The notes beneath the pieces were generated by a model, which was not told the origin of the DNA, did no database searches, and worked only from the letters and a program-made list of their open reading frames with translations. Positions 34,912 through 49,300 of a DNA stretch of 64,000 nucleotides are shown piece by piece; positions within the stretch are counted from its first letter, which is position 1, and every line of letters begins with the position of its first letter. Made by a program: the position numbers and the translations under genes. This DNA is from Alitta virens (taxonomy: Eukaryota > Annelida > Polychaeta > Phyllodocida > Nereididae), in the NCBI GenBank assembly GCA_932294295.1, contig OW028585.1:26598177-26662176 (forward strand), read 5' to 3'.

Positions 34912-36270
34912 GACTGTCCAATCACGACTTGAAATGATATATGTCAGCCGTTAACTGAGAGAAAAAAATTTTTCCATTCCACATAATTAGTACTCGGATA
35001 ATAATGTTCTGGTGATTAACTAAATGTGGTCACATAACCCTATATAATCAGTGATCAAAAGTAAAAGTTTTAAATTAAAATAGCCCATCTCAAAGAAAAA
35101 TCCAAAAATCAAACAATGATACATAGTTTATTACAACGTTGTATAATTCATAACATCAAATTGATTTATGATCAAAAGGAATGTTGAAAGCGTTCACGTT
35201 TAGAAGAATCTCATATTTATGCTTATTCTTAATACTAAGTAATTTTACAATTACAATGCATAGTAAAATTTGGCTGTATGTAATCAAAAATATAATTTCA
35301 ACAATCCATTATAACATCAAGGTAATTAATAATATAAATGAAATACATATGAATGGTCAAGGTATTACCTTAGAATTTAACAAAATTCAGTTCAGCATTT
35401 CTTTATACTTAGCAAACTACAGTAAAACATTGTATATAAATGAGGGCAATGCTGTGGTATTTTCAACCAATATTTTGTGGTGGAATGAGCTACATAAAAA
35501 AAATTCTCATGTACTCATTAGATCTATGTATATATATCATAGAAACTCATAGCATACCATATTTTACAGTCACTAAATAATGACCACTCAAGCATGACAA
35601 AAAGTAACGATATCTACATTCTGAATGGAATATATGCAGCAGAGGCAACACAATCAATAACAAAAAAAATCGCAAAATTGTCATTCCAAAACAAAAGTAA
35701 GCTTTGATTAAGTTCACTTTGAATAGCGATTAATTCTAAATTTTTACTTCTCATCGACAACATGATATCTTATATTTATATTTCATAATTCCCAGAATTT
35801 TTCCGCCAGTGAAGGTCTCTGCGGAGCTGGCACAGCACTCCGCTCGAGCGACAAAATAGACACCTTGACAACACGAAGATCAACTCCCAGTAATTTTTAC
35901 TCATATTTTCTACTTAAACTTCTAATGAACAGATCTGCAGAAATCTTTTTACTGTTAACAGATTCACTCAATCTCATGTGAACTTTAAAAATATCATCTC
36001 GAATATTTTGATATTATACAAATGCTAATAAACTGCAATAACAAAACAAGATTTCAACATATCGGTATAAAAAGAAACTAAACTTTGACTAATGTGTATA
36101 GCTATATCCCAGGGTATGTATACTTTGAAAGTTATCCGTCCTTAATTCACTCACATTTTATCGAGCACACTGTTGTTATATGAGATCAGAGTCTATGTTT
36201 AAATGTTTAAAGTAGTTCAGATTAAAATTAAAAGCCTTATGGTGCAAACATATATGCATTAATCTCAAAT
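34912..36270. other. Intergenic AT-rich stretch downstream of villin
   Basis: Includes a 123-codon plus frame at 35181-35552 with AT-driven Ile/Asn/Lys content, which I regard as chance. It may include distal 3' UTR of villin. Confidence 0.45.
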
Positions 36271-36272
36271 TA

Positions 36273-36349
36273 TTTATTAGCTGGACAGTAATTCCGAGTT
36301 TTGAAATCCGAAGTCTGCCCATTCGCAATAATGCGGCAATATATTTATT
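36273..36349 (-). terminator. Candidate villin polyadenylation signals
   Basis: AATAAA on the minus strand lies at 36349-36344 and again at 36278-36273, about 330-400 nt past the stop codon. Either could end the transcript. AT-rich context makes chance occurrence easy, so this is tentative. Confidence 0.35.
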
Positions 36350-36674
36350 GAAAATATTTGGTGGTAAAGGCTCACAAATAAATTAGTCACATCTTTTCAG
36401 TTATACACAAAACTAAACTGTTACAATTTGATACCAAACTAAACCATACCTTGACAGATGCCAAATAATTTAAATATCTAAACATAGTTGCAATCGACCA
36501 GTTCTATCAACTTCTACTCCTACCCTGGAACATTCTAACGTGCATTGAAAGAAAAAAGTTATTTTGCCGATGACTCGCCATCCTCTCGGAATGCTATATG
36601 GTCCCTCGATAAAATAGAATATCTGTAAGTTTCGTTTACATATAAGACAATATATTCTTTGTGCTAGTTAACAT

Positions 36675-38957
36675 CTAAAACAGTTTCACTTCTTTTTTGA
36701 GTTGTTGTTGCTTCCAAGTGGGTAACGAGACAAACTTGGCATAGTTCATGCTGAACACTTTGTTGAATTCCTCATCGGAGAGATATTTCTGAAAATAAAA
36801 CATAGATTATGGTACTTTAGTTTAATTATCATTATATCAGATTTTACCCTGGAAAACCACTTTTAATTTCATGAAAAAATTGGTTTTGCAATTTTTATAT
36901 TTTTTCAGTTCTGTAAATTACTCGTTCATTATGATCACATGACTGGGACATATTTAAAATCAATATTTAGTTTTGACAAACCTTTTTTACTCAGATTTAA
37001 ATATTCCTTTAATAAAAACAAACAACTTTTTTCGTTTAACTGACAAAATTTAAAGTATTTTAGTAAAATCAGTTTATTCAAAAATAAAATAAAAAACAAG
37101 AATTTTGTTTAAATGAAGATGGTAGTCTCTGTACATGTTAAATGTAGCCGCACAATTAACACATTTTGAATTTACCTCCTTGTTAGCGGGATCCACGCCA
37201 TCTGGTGGGCTGTTGACCAACTCGTCCAAGGAATATTTTGCGACATCAGAGAAACTGACATCACCACCCGAGGAACTTTTCTGCAATGCAATAAATGGTC
37301 TCTTAAATGCCATGATTTGTATTGTTCCACATAAGTCAGAATTGATATCTGATGACAAACATGATAATAAAATATTATGTGGGGCAAATACAGGACAATT
37401 TTATAAGACCCATTTGTAAAAATTTTTCTTTTTAGATCCAGTAATTTTCTAACATCAGTATTCAGGTTTATTAAAAGTTTCCATTCAAAATCTAGGTAAT
37501 ATATTTTATGTGACAGCTGCATATATGGCCTTGAAATTTCTGTCTTAGAAACAACTGTACAATAAAAGTATACATTAAAAAATTTGGCAGCTAGGATAAT
37601 TTATATATTTTTTTCACAGTTTAAGCCTAAAAAATATGCGTTAAATATAGATATTGGATATAATTACCATATTTACAATACTTCAGTCTGGCAATTTATT
37701 ATAATTCATTAATAGAGAAATATTGATATCTTATTTCCTAGCATAATCAATACTTAAATAACATAAACTAGATGACTGGGAATTTTCTGGGATAAGGTAA
37801 AATCAGACGATCAAATAAATTTTACCAACAACATGTAGCTATACAAAAGAACTAACGCTTATCTTAATTCTACTAACATTTCATAAAACAAACATAATAG
37901 GTGATTGTTGACCATAACTATACAAAAATCAATCAAAATTGCCACAAATAAATAAATAAGTTTTCATGGTTGAGGATGATACACAATTGAACGTACCAAA
38001 AACAGTTTGACACAAACACAGCAGAACTATCCAGAAAGTTCCTTTTGTAGTTTAAATAAGTATTTTTCAGAAATAACCCTTTTGAAAGACCAATTCAGTA
38101 CCCAATGAGCACAATTTATGTCAAACTTTGAAAAAATTTGAATATCTGAAGTTTTCTTCCATGAAATTAAAAAAATATAAATATATATTTTACTCTTTTT
38201 TTTCTGTGTACCAAAAAATAAATCACTGCCCATAAAATAAATTTTTTAAATTTTTCATGCAATGACTACTTTCTTTTTAAATCCCAGAATTTCAATTTAA
38301 GACCATTTCTGGAATAAAATTTTTCTCCTTGCCATAAATCCATTTTCTAAGCACTTTTGCCATAAAAATGTCTCTCTCTATGCTAAAAAACATTTTATTG
38401 AGAATAATTAACCTCAACCTTTAATGAATGCTTATAAACTAACAAATACATCATTAAATAATCTTTTTTATTTTCTGGAGCACTCTGCACAACACCAACC
38501 TACCTTCCGAGCTTGAATTATCTGTCGATCAATTAGATAACATTATAATGATGTGATGAAAGATGGTGATTTTAATGCGTTTATGTCATGTTAGTAACGT
38601 ACATTTGTATTACAAGTATTGTATTGCTTGTACAGTTATACCAAAAATTATTCAGTCACTTTCAACTTTTAAAAATGTTTAACCTGTCATGCCAATAGAA
38701 ACTATTGTCTCAAATAATGCCAACCTGCAGACAAAGGTAGCCGATGAGATGAGCGTTTGAATGAAACCACAAAATGTGATGCTTTATATGTCTAAACTAT
38801 TTTATGTAATCTTTTTTTTTTGTCTGAATAATTTCTGGTTCGACTGTTACATTGTATAATATTTTGATCCATCATTTTCACTTACGGCTGTGACTCTCTC
38901 AAGATTAATGTTCTTATTCGTAACTTCATCTTTTACTTGCTGGAGACTTTTACCATT
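36675..38957 (-). other. Villin headpiece linker and headpiece domain (exons 23-25, residues 732-827)
   Basis: Exon 23 ([20 protein letters not shown]) follows G6. Exon 24 contains [20 protein letters not shown], the N-terminal headpiece subdomain. Exon 25 starts [14 protein letters not shown] and ends [13 protein letters not shown] before TAG at 36675-36677. The three core phenylalanines (798, 802, 809) have the spacing of chicken HP35, and the P-x-W-K motif (813-816) is present. The last residues are KKEVKLF rather than the KKEKGLF I recall in chicken, so one charged position of the actin-binding patch is replaced by Val. Confidence 0.96.
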
Positions 38958-41900
38958 CTGAAAGAGAATTAAATAATATATTAAATAAAGTTATGTTTGT
39001 CAGTTATATTCAATTCTTGATAAGGTGAAATGATGCCTTAGATGTATAGCTTGGTCTTATTTCAGAATGTTCCTGGTCTGAAACTTATAGTGTATTTTTT
39101 GGGGATGTGTAGAGAGGTATGAACACATGCTTAATAACTGAACTAAATATTCACATGTTGATATTGGACATGCCTCATAACATACAAAGACCATACTAAT
39201 ACCAATGCATATTTTTTTCTTTGGCAAACTCATATATTTCTAATGATAATACTGATCTAGGCAGCCAAAGTCAGTGCCTCTATCTGAGGCTGATTTAGTG
39301 ATGTCACAATTGCAGCTTTGATTGTGACAAACAATGGACAATTGTGACGTCACAATTGCAGACTCTTAAGTCATGCAAGAAACACTGGTGGAAGAGGCTA
39401 ATATTTTTCTAAGGAAAATGCATTGGAAACCTTCATTGTATGGTTCAGAAAAGTGCCCCTCATCTGGAATTTTGATAAACCATCTGGTCAAAGGTTACTG
39501 ATCACATCAGTGATGAAAATACTGCCACACATCAGGTCAGTTTAAAGTTATGTGTTCAAACCTCATTACACAATGAAATGAATCGGGGTTAGGGAGCTTA
39601 TACGACCTGCTAGATCTACCAGAGACAGACATAATGATGAGATGATAAAAGTTTTCTGTTCAAAACATGCTTTTCTTTGGAAGGGGTCTTGTCTTGCTCT
39701 GGCTAAGATGTCGCGCAATGAAAATCTGATTTACGAACTCGTCAAAAATATATATCACAGACTACAAATAAGTAGACAGTCAAGCAAAATTAATTCATTT
39801 GACAGCACAGTTATTAAATGGTAGTCTATATGACTAAACACTGTAATACTATAGTAGGATCTATAATAAATGTCCACTTGCTTTGCTTTTGGCCATATTT
39901 GATCGTAAAAATTGGAGCAGCACAAAATAGAACGAAATGTTACTTGTGAATCAAATCCCAACACTCTGACTCATTAATATTCCTCTTTGTACCAATTAAC
40001 TTCAAAGTTGCCTGTCCTTCCAATGATAATTTTTTTGCTTTCTTGCCAGCATCATAGCCATTAGTTATGGCTGCAGAATAGCAGTCGAATTTACATTGAA
40101 AAACTTGCAAACTTCAAATTTATATTTTCGCAGAAGAGTTGTTATCAGCTAATAAGCTTGTATTGGATTTGTGGTTAATATTTTTGTCGATATTGTGCTG
40201 CTCCTAGCCTTTTTTGGAAATAAATGACAAAAAAAAACAGGTGGACATTTATTTTGAATCCTAAAATAAGGCTGTTCGGTTCTTGTGAGACCTTGGACCT
40301 GGAAATACCAGAGATGCCAAGCTCTGGAGTGGTTGATGGGTGAGATTTGGCCCTTTCCAACTAGTTAACATTAAAATGTTAAATATTTTTTCTGGTTCTC
40401 TTACAGCAAGACAAATTGAAATATGAAGAAAATACTCAAGTCTAGAGGAGTAAGACAGCAACCAACGAGTGAGACTCACTCTTGAATGAGTGAGATTTTG
40501 TATGTCTGCCAAAAGATGGATAATATCAACATAATATCACCATAGCTTAATTGCTACTCAGTATTTAAGCTTTGGTGACGTCATCCATTTTTTTTGGTAT
40601 TTTCAGGTGCTCGGTCACTGGTCATCAGACCAGCCCTAATTAGATAAATACTTACCAGCCACAGATCTTTGTCCCAGACACCAAACCATCCGGTGAAGTT
40701 TGGAGGCTCATTGTTCTGCTTCACAATGTAAATCGCTGTGTCGCTATCTCTGCCCGATGGATCGGTTTCTAAGTATTCCTGTCATGAAAGAAATTGAACA
40801 GATCTAGATGTGACATGTGAATATTCTGAACATACAACAGTGGTGGTGTCAACACACTAACAATAGCAACTATCTCTTCGCATTATCATGTGAAATCATT
40901 CATATTCGAAGCGACTGTACAATTAAGAAGATAAGATAATAATTTACGTTGATTGGTTTGAAGGTGTCATGGTGGATGGTAGAAAGGTACACCTGAAGTG
41001 ATCATAGCTTTTAACAGGGAAGTCTTCAATCTTCAACATTATTCTTCACTCACAAAAGAAGTGACTCATCACATACATTAACAAAGACTGTCCACTTAGA
41101 ATTCACATACTATATAACCACGATAACGGAAATCCTTCACTAACAGTAGGCTGGTCTTCTTGCCTACCATATCAGTGACTTTTCATTAACAGCATTAACT
41201 TTCCACTTACGATAGCAGTGTCCTGTGCCATCGTCTTCTCCTCTGGTCTTGCTTCATTGCCGATCCACACGTAGACCGTGTCGTAAACGTCGAGGATGAA
41301 AACATCTTCCGTAACAAGATCAAGCTGACAAATAGATACAAGGGTTTTTAAATACAGTGTATTTGTGTATTATGGCCCAGTAGTTTCACATTTGGCTCGT
41401 TTTGAAACATTGCAGTTCCCTGTACATCCATCACACCAGAATAGTGGTTGAATAACCAGCAAAAATTTTCTCAACAAGGCAACATTTTAAAGACTGGCTA
41501 TGATTTTCTTTTAACTTTTCCACAATATCTAGAACCCTTACTTCGGGTTACAAATTTGTATTTTGAGTTAAATCACTCAAGTCAATGGGAATTCGTTAAT
41601 AAGAGACTTAGCAAACTACAAGACGTTCACAACCATTGTTTAATGACGTAATCATACAATCAGGTCATTGAGTGCAGTCGATGACATCACATTTAGATGA
41701 CGTCATCAAACAATGGTCGAAACATCTGTTCGTGTGAATGACGAGATGCACACATGATAGTACCTGAACGAAGTCAACAATCTCATTGACAGTGAAACAT
41801 CCAGATGCATTTGAACACTGGAATAACCTTGGTGGGCTTTTTTCAAGATCACCGGCATCCTGAAAAGAATAATAATTGAGAAAACTGTTATTGTAACTGT

Positions 41901-43304
41901 TATTACAAGATATCATCTCCTCCTCTGATGATGTTACTGAATGGGTTATATGTGTCATAATGCTTATGATGTTGGAATTTTTTTTTTAACGTACAGCGAG
42001 ACGTGGAGAATTGCTGTACTCCTTTTTGCCTCCTAACAAATTCCAGAAATCGTCTTTCTCCTGGTCTTCGATAGTCAATGTGTATCCCCTAGAAAAAAAT
42101 GAAAATAAACAAATAAATAAAAAGTAGATAAACCTTATAATGCCAAGCAAATGTTAAGGTAACCTTTTATCCGTATAATAATAGCATTATATTGTTTACC
42201 AAGTTTCTCATGAAACTTGCAATCTGTGACAGAAAAATAGGATTCAATCAATTGGAATTCTTCATAGTTAATGCCGGGATAATAAAGTACAAACAAAACG
42301 CAATGCCTACCAATAGTTAAACAGACCTAATATAAAGTGCACTTGATAGATTTATGACAAAATTAATTATATCTTAAAAAAGATTTTTTTATGTTTTTAT
42401 ATAACACATTTGTTAAATATTTAGTAAAATAACAAATTTTTTATCAGTTAAATATGTAAAACAGTAATATCTGAATTGGAATGAATTGGGTTTTCAAATA
42501 ATGAGATTAGCTACAATTAAGGATATAACTAGTTATTATTGTAATTTGTAAACCAGTAACAACAATTTGCAGGAATTTGTTTCTCGAAGGATGAGATTAG
42601 CTTGCTGTCTCCCAGATAAGATGCTATATTTGTTCTATGTTGGCCCTACATCAGCCAGACGTCGACAAACATTGGGCTGATGTCGGCCACTATCTAGGTA
42701 CTACATCTGTTGAAGGAAAGACCAGCTACATGCGATCGCTATGGTGTGGGCAATAACTGTCTTTGCTTACTTTGGTGAAATAGCTGCGATTTGTTTAGCC
42801 ATCTCTCGCTCATCCCCGGTGCAACCCTGCAACAAGAAATTAACGATACTGACGGTGTCAAAAACAATACGCAAATCTAGCAAGCAGCTATCCTAGAACC
42901 ATGGACATGATGACTTACCTTGCCCGCCCAGATGTACGTGGACGATTTCGAAAACAGGACGAAGACGTCGTTGGAATTGAGTGATTCAGCCGTAAGAGGC
43001 ACCTGGAAATGCAGAAATATATATTCGTAAGAAAAGTCATCTTTTATCAAGTGTTTCCGCTTCTTATCAGGACCACATTTGCGAGTTGGTGCACAACAGG
43101 ACACCAACGGTCAGACTGCCCTTACGATTCAATAAAGTGGTCTTTTTGTAGTGGTCTTAATTCGGAACATTTTGACTTCTTGCATTGTATTATCTCGAGG
43201 CTACTGGACTGGTAGCTTAGTCTTATACGGGGCGGACTGGGCTGCCGGGAGGCCGGCAGGTTTCCCGGTGGGCCGATGGTGTAAAAAAAAGAATTATAAT
43301 AAAA

Positions 43305-43348
<44 letters not shown>

Positions 43349-46300
43349 CAGAGATACATCTGGGCCGCTGTTACTCAAATTTCCAGGGCCACTATTTCAT
43401 CCCAGTCCGCCCCTGGTCTTATATGACCATCTGCCAGAGGCACATGTAATGATGACATGATGAGGCTTGCAGTCCACACCATGTCACACATCTGCCAGAT
43501 GAGTGTCTTTTACTTGCCTCAGCATAGACAAGGAGTAAAAGGGAACTTCAAATTTACATCTCATACCATCGACTTCCAGCTGGGATGTAGCCAATGAAGA
43601 CTGCCTGGGTCAGGAATTGAACCCGAGACCTTCTGCAGAGCTGGCCATCGCAGAATAGGCGAATGCCTTAACCATTAGGCCAACTAGCTGCACATTGATT
43701 CAGGGAATCCCCTGTATTTTTATTCCAATTTATCTTCTAAGCACAAACCTGTTCTGCTTTAGTGTTATATTGAGTAGTCCCTCTAACGTGCAGGAGGTAT
43801 GTATCGCCTGGTCCTTCATCTCCCGCCTGGCCCCAGCCGGCTTTGCCCCCCTGTAGAAAAGAACAAAATTCCATAAAAGTTAATCAACTTCCCAGCAATC
43901 GTCAGATGTTAGGTCAAACGTTACAATAAAATGTCCTCCCCTTTTTTTGTAATTATGCAATGCTTTCAGCAATCCAAAAAGAAACCTTATCCATTAATTA
44001 TACCCAACACTTTTAACTGATCACTAACGGATCTATACTTACATCAAATATGATCAGTTTTCCTCCAAATATCGCCATAAAATGGTTTGGTTCCTTTCCA
44101 TGAACCACTCGAACCTGGAAATAAAAAATAATGGTTAAATGCTACCAATAAGTCATAACAGTGTACTGCAGTATTACACTATTGAATTAAGTCATCAGTT
44201 CTTGAGATCTGATATTTTTTATTGTAAAATACAGAACAAAATTTCTTGGGATTAATGGTGAGGTGGTTTCAATTCAGAATCAAAATATCAGACAGGATCA
44301 CTGTATTTACTTCATAGGTGATCAAAACAATTCATCAGGGTTAGTAAAGCTATGTTACATTTATTACATAAGGAATTAAGAAACATCTTAAAATGTTCCA
44401 TTTGGAATCACATGAATCCACCAGATGGCAATGCAGTGTGACTGACCTGCTCAGCAGCTCCACCTAGGGAGTCGTCCAACTCAACAACCTTCTTAGCTGC
44501 AACCCCCTTCTCATCTAGTGTTGATTTTCTGCCCTGCAACAAATAAACAAATCAGCTTTCAACCTTTTACATCTCATAACAGATCCGATGAGCCACAGCT
44601 TATAGCCCACACAATTAATACAGGAAGCAGACGAAGAATCCGAAATCCAGAGTCTCCGCCATACCCCTTTTCACAGAGTAGCCATGTTGGCATTTTTGCC
44701 TCATTGACCTCTCTTACTCAGATATATATATATATATATAAGTATTGTGATGTCATAAGTAGACAACGACCATGGTGAGGTCACAGAGTGCAAGAACAAT
44801 GGTCAAGTAATGATGTCATAATCTGAAGTAATTAAAATTTGGTCACTGTCCTAATGGCTGCCACATGAAAGAGGTGTATAGAAGGTGACATGTGAGGATC
44901 ATCTTAATTTAACCTTAATTAGCAGATATCAACAAAATACTTCTTGCTACACTCTCAATCAGCGAAATTCGCCACAATCAGCGAAATTCACCCCCTTCAA
45001 AAGTGCATCTAGATTTGATATTTGTGGATTGTCCTGGTATTATAACGTATGCTAATGATGTAAACACTCAGTTACAAAAAAAAATCATTTAGTTTACAAA
45101 CTGTAATTGCATAATTTCGGGGTTTCAAGAGTCGTAAATATTGCTGATTGCGCGAATTTTGCAGATTCAGACGCTTATAATGAACCTGGACCATAAAAGT
45201 CTTCGATAATTAAAACCAGGTTTCTTTATACGCAGGTCTGATATAAAAATCCGCAAGAAATCAAACAGCATAGTGCACAAATGACAATAGTGTTATTATT
45301 ATCACTTTCTGAGCTTTTGATACGCTCAACAGCCACCCTCAAAATTTAGCTATTCACCAGGTAACAGCCTTGCAAAGTGATAATAATATTAGCATGCTCA
45401 TTTTAAAGAGATCAGAGGGCCAGGACCCAACAGAATTTCACAACTCACCAGCCAGAAGTAAATGATGTACTTTTCACGTCCGTTCACCATGTATGTGTAG
45501 AGTATGACGTAAGAGTCACCTCCATAGAGTTGTCCGTAATACTTCTTCTCCAACTCCACCATGTCGTAAGTGTTGTCCTGTCGCTCGATCCGATAGATCT
45601 GAAATTTGTAATTTGACAATATTTATCGATAACAATTTCATCATTTTTCACTTACAATAAGAGAATTCGGGATCTTATAGACATGAAAAAGAAATATTTA
45701 GCCAAACAAGAAAATTTTATTCAAGATTTGCGTGCGCACATGATTTTTTTAACTAATATAATTTCCTCTTAATTTTACTTTAGGTTTAATAATCAGTCTA
45801 ACTATGTTAAAATTGAGAGATTATTTAAAGTCATATTGACTATATCTATGATATCAGGCTTTATCCGAATTAATTCATAGTGGTTATTTTTACTAATTTC
45901 ATATTAAAAACTTCTTCCTTTTAGATCAACTCGTTCAGTAGTCATATACACATTTTATGACAGGTAAAATGTTAGGCACCATAAATTCTGAAGCTAAGAT
46001 TTCCTAAAACTAAGCCAAGATTCAAGGCCATACCTTTTTCGTGCCCGACCCATCATCTGGCATTCCTGATTCTCGAGCAATTTCTGGATTGGCATGAAGC
46101 GTAGCAGCGTCAAATTTGGTCTGGACGGTTTGGGCTGAAATTAATTATATAATTAACAATAAAAAAATTACCACAAGAATGAAATTGAAATCTCAAATGA
46201 AGACTTTTGAAAAACAACCACACACACACACAACTTCAGATAAAGAAATGACAAAATTTTCGACAAAACATTTTTACATGGAGATATTTCATAAAACTTT

Positions 46301-49300
46301 GTCATTTAAATAAAATAATGTTTTATCTATAAGTAAGAAAGATGCAAAAATGGAGAAATAGTAAGTAAATCTGACTAATATTTAATGTCATAAACAAGTA
46401 ATTTATGAAAATGTTTGGTAGAAATAACAAATTTTTTACTATATAAGTTTTATAACTGAACAAATTATTACCGATGCGATTTTGAGGAGCCAGCTGGCCG
46501 GGCAATTTTTCCTTCTCCCAAACTTGGAACAGAGCTTTGAATTCTGCAGGTTCTCCCTTTTGGTGGACTTTCGTGACGTTGACGGAATTTGAATAGCTTC
46601 GTTGTTTGATGAAAGCCTTGACAAGTTACAATAAAAATTCAAATTCAACAGATTCAAGACAAATTCCATACAGTACTATTCTATAAACCAAAAAAAATGT
46701 CCGCTTGTTTTGGTCTTATTTTTACGTATATGTCAAGCCGCAGCACAAATGAGAATTAACTGTTACAAAAAGTCAAATCCCAACTTACTAACCCATAAAA
46801 ACCCCTTTGTAATCAAATTATAATATAGATAATTTCTTGTTATTATTATAAATCTGATTAATGTATTCAGGACTGTAAACAATGGCTATATAATGTCATC
46901 GTCTAATGCTTTTTATATAAATAATATTCAAATCAATGTTTCATTGAAATAAATATGACCGTTTCCAAACAACCTAATGTCAAGTAAATTCATCAGATGG
47001 TACTTATCTCCATCTTTTTTAAAGAAATTTTATATAAATATTTACGTCCGCAAGATGGAACCTACCAGAGCATTCTTCATGGCTTCTCTCTTCTCCGTTT
47101 TAGAAGCCTCACTTCCACACCACACCCATAGGCCGGCATCCCCATTGTCGACGATGAAACAATCCTGGAAAGGAATATATAACAGATGCTACTACACTGA
47201 ACCTACTGTTAAGAGTTTAGATTAAGTCTAGCATCTTTAAAAACTGTACTGTGTCATTACTACTAAGCAGAGGATAACATATGATTCATACATGTTACAC
47301 TGATGTATAATACATTTTATTAGTTCATGTTATATTATTTTATGTTATGCTATGTTATGTTATGTTATATAAGCATTAATTTTGTTCAAATTTAATAAAA
47401 AGTTCTGACATTAAATTCAGATAAATCTGGTGCATTTGAAATGCAGAGTTCAGCATGAAAACATTTTAAAACGGCAATGCAAATAATTCAAGTCAATATC
47501 TGAAACTTCAGAGATGAATAATAGAAATATATTTGAAAGTTGAACTCTTTAAACAAAAGAACTTACGCCAGGATCCAACATGGATTTTTTTAGAGGTTTG
47601 TCGGCAACTTCGGTGACTTTCAAACTGTTGTCTTCTTCCGCTACCCTGAAAAAGACAAAAATAATTAGTGATATAGCAGAAAGTTTCCTGAAAGTAGGCA
47701 ACTAGATGAAGTATCTATTCTCTGTATAGTAGGTAACCTAAATTGATACAAGACTCAGGGGCGGATCCAGAAAATTTACATGGGAGGGTTGACAAATCAA
47801 GATGTATTGCGGGGACCGCTGAAATTTTTTATATTTTTTAAATTAAAATGTACTAGGCCAAGGAGGGGGGGGGGGGGGTATTGCAACAGCCACCAGACTC
47901 TCGCTCCACAGTGATACAGGAATAATGGTATAACAGTTTCAAACCAGTCTGGACCTTTAAAATTTTACGTTATAGTCTCAAAACAGTCTCCCAGAACCTC
48001 CAAACAATTTTGTTACTTAAATGCCCCAACTACTACTTGCACATGGCCTTATTCAAGATATTCTTACTTTGGTACGGCCCTGTACTTACTTCCAAAGTTT
48101 CAAATTAGAAGCAGCTTTTCTCTCATAGGCATCGTCCGCTCCGCCTGCTGTAGCTGGCTTCAAGACATTTTTGTCCTTGATGGGAAGGAACTCGTCGAAA
48201 AGCTGCAAAATACATCAGTAACAATATAAATAGACAAATAAACAATAAAAAAAATAGATAGTTTGAGGCTTCTGCTCCATTCTAAAGCAATCTTGACAAA
48301 CAAAGTGGCCATATAACTGAAAATTGTAGATGAAATATTTTTAATCAAATGAAATAATTGAATTTTGAATAGACGGTTACAGAGAAAATTAAGAAAAAAA
48401 CCAATTGCCCTGATCCACAAACCTTGAATTCAGTCTCTCCCATTTGATCCGGACCTTCCTCGCCTTGTTCAACAACCACCACGGAACCTTTTCCACGGTC
48501 ATCCCGTATTTTCCGTGCGTATTCCATGGCCTGTTGAAAAAACTCAGCAAATATTAATCTATCCCCTATTGTATTGTATTGTTGGCAATTGACCATGCAT
48601 GTGTTTTTAATGATTGTTGGAAATTTAAAATACATGACAGTATCTGGCTTCATGCAAGTCCATTACAATTTATAACAATAACATTACAATGGATAACAAT
48701 TACATTACAATGTATAACAATTACAATCACTCGTCATTATCACAGGTGGCTCCCCAGTAGCAACAAATCTTTTGTCTTTTGGTGGTCGCCTGATTCATAA
48801 TTATATAGTTCATCCATTCCATCTCATCCCATCAAATGGCTTTTGATATCACATGATTACGAATGAAATAAAAGAGATCTGTCTGTCTGTCTGTCATTAC
48901 AACTAAAGCTTACATAATAAGCAAGATATACAACCTAATCAGGAAATATGCACAGGTCAGCCTTCTATTTGACCCATAATAGCTCATGTCAAGTTTAATA
49001 ATAGAATGCACCAAACTGGTCACGCGGAACACCAATGCTTCAAGCTCAGAATGGTGACCCATAAAGCATTTTTATCTCATCCTTTGTAAGTCTACACTAA
49101 AATACCCTAATTTCTTTGATCCACGCAAGCGTAAAACTCCATCATACCTTAATTCTCTCTGTGCGACTACATTGCGTTCCATTCCAGACAAAAAGGGCTT
49201 CTCCCAAATCGAGAATGTAGCAATCTCCTTCGTTCATGGACGCCCAGTTTATTTCAACCTGCAAAGGAGATAAATACTCGATAAAATGTCATTACTCTTC

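Larger units (their letters stand above)
41995..43850 (-). other. Villin gelsolin repeat G5 (exons 16-19, residues 509-620)
   Basis: Exon 16 reads [20 protein letters not shown] then [14 protein letters not shown]. Exon 17 reads [20 protein letters not shown] then STYIWAGK. Exon 18 (56 nt) reads [18 protein letters not shown]. Exon 19 contains [19 protein letters not shown], a conserved G5 end. The exon 18-19 junction splits a Lys codon (AA|G). Confidence 0.94.
44043..45598 (-). other. Villin gelsolin repeat G4 (exons 13-15, residues 406-508)
   Basis: Exon 13 is the longest of the gene (150 nt): [20 protein letters not shown], then [16 protein letters not shown] and KYIIYFWL. Exon 14 continues [20 protein letters not shown]. 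Exon 15 gives [20 protein letters not shown], a segment diagnostic of villin/gelsolin G4. Confidence 0.95.
47567..49258 (-). other. Villin gelsolin repeat G2 and G2-G3 linker (exons 6-9, residues 154-290)
   Basis: Exon 6 reads [20 protein letters not shown] then [13 protein letters not shown], the standard G2 core. Exon 7 ([20 protein letters not shown]) and exon 8 ([16 protein letters not shown]) complete the repeat. Exon 9 ([17 protein letters not shown]) leads into G3. In the family G2 binds the side of F-actin. The exon 8 and exon 9 ends share a split Lys codon (AA|G). Confidence 0.94.

Noticed and set aside
35181..35552. 123-codon frame with an apparent signal peptide
   Set aside because: Ile/Asn/Lys/Tyr-rich composition follows AT-rich DNA; no cleavage motif, homologue or splice context.
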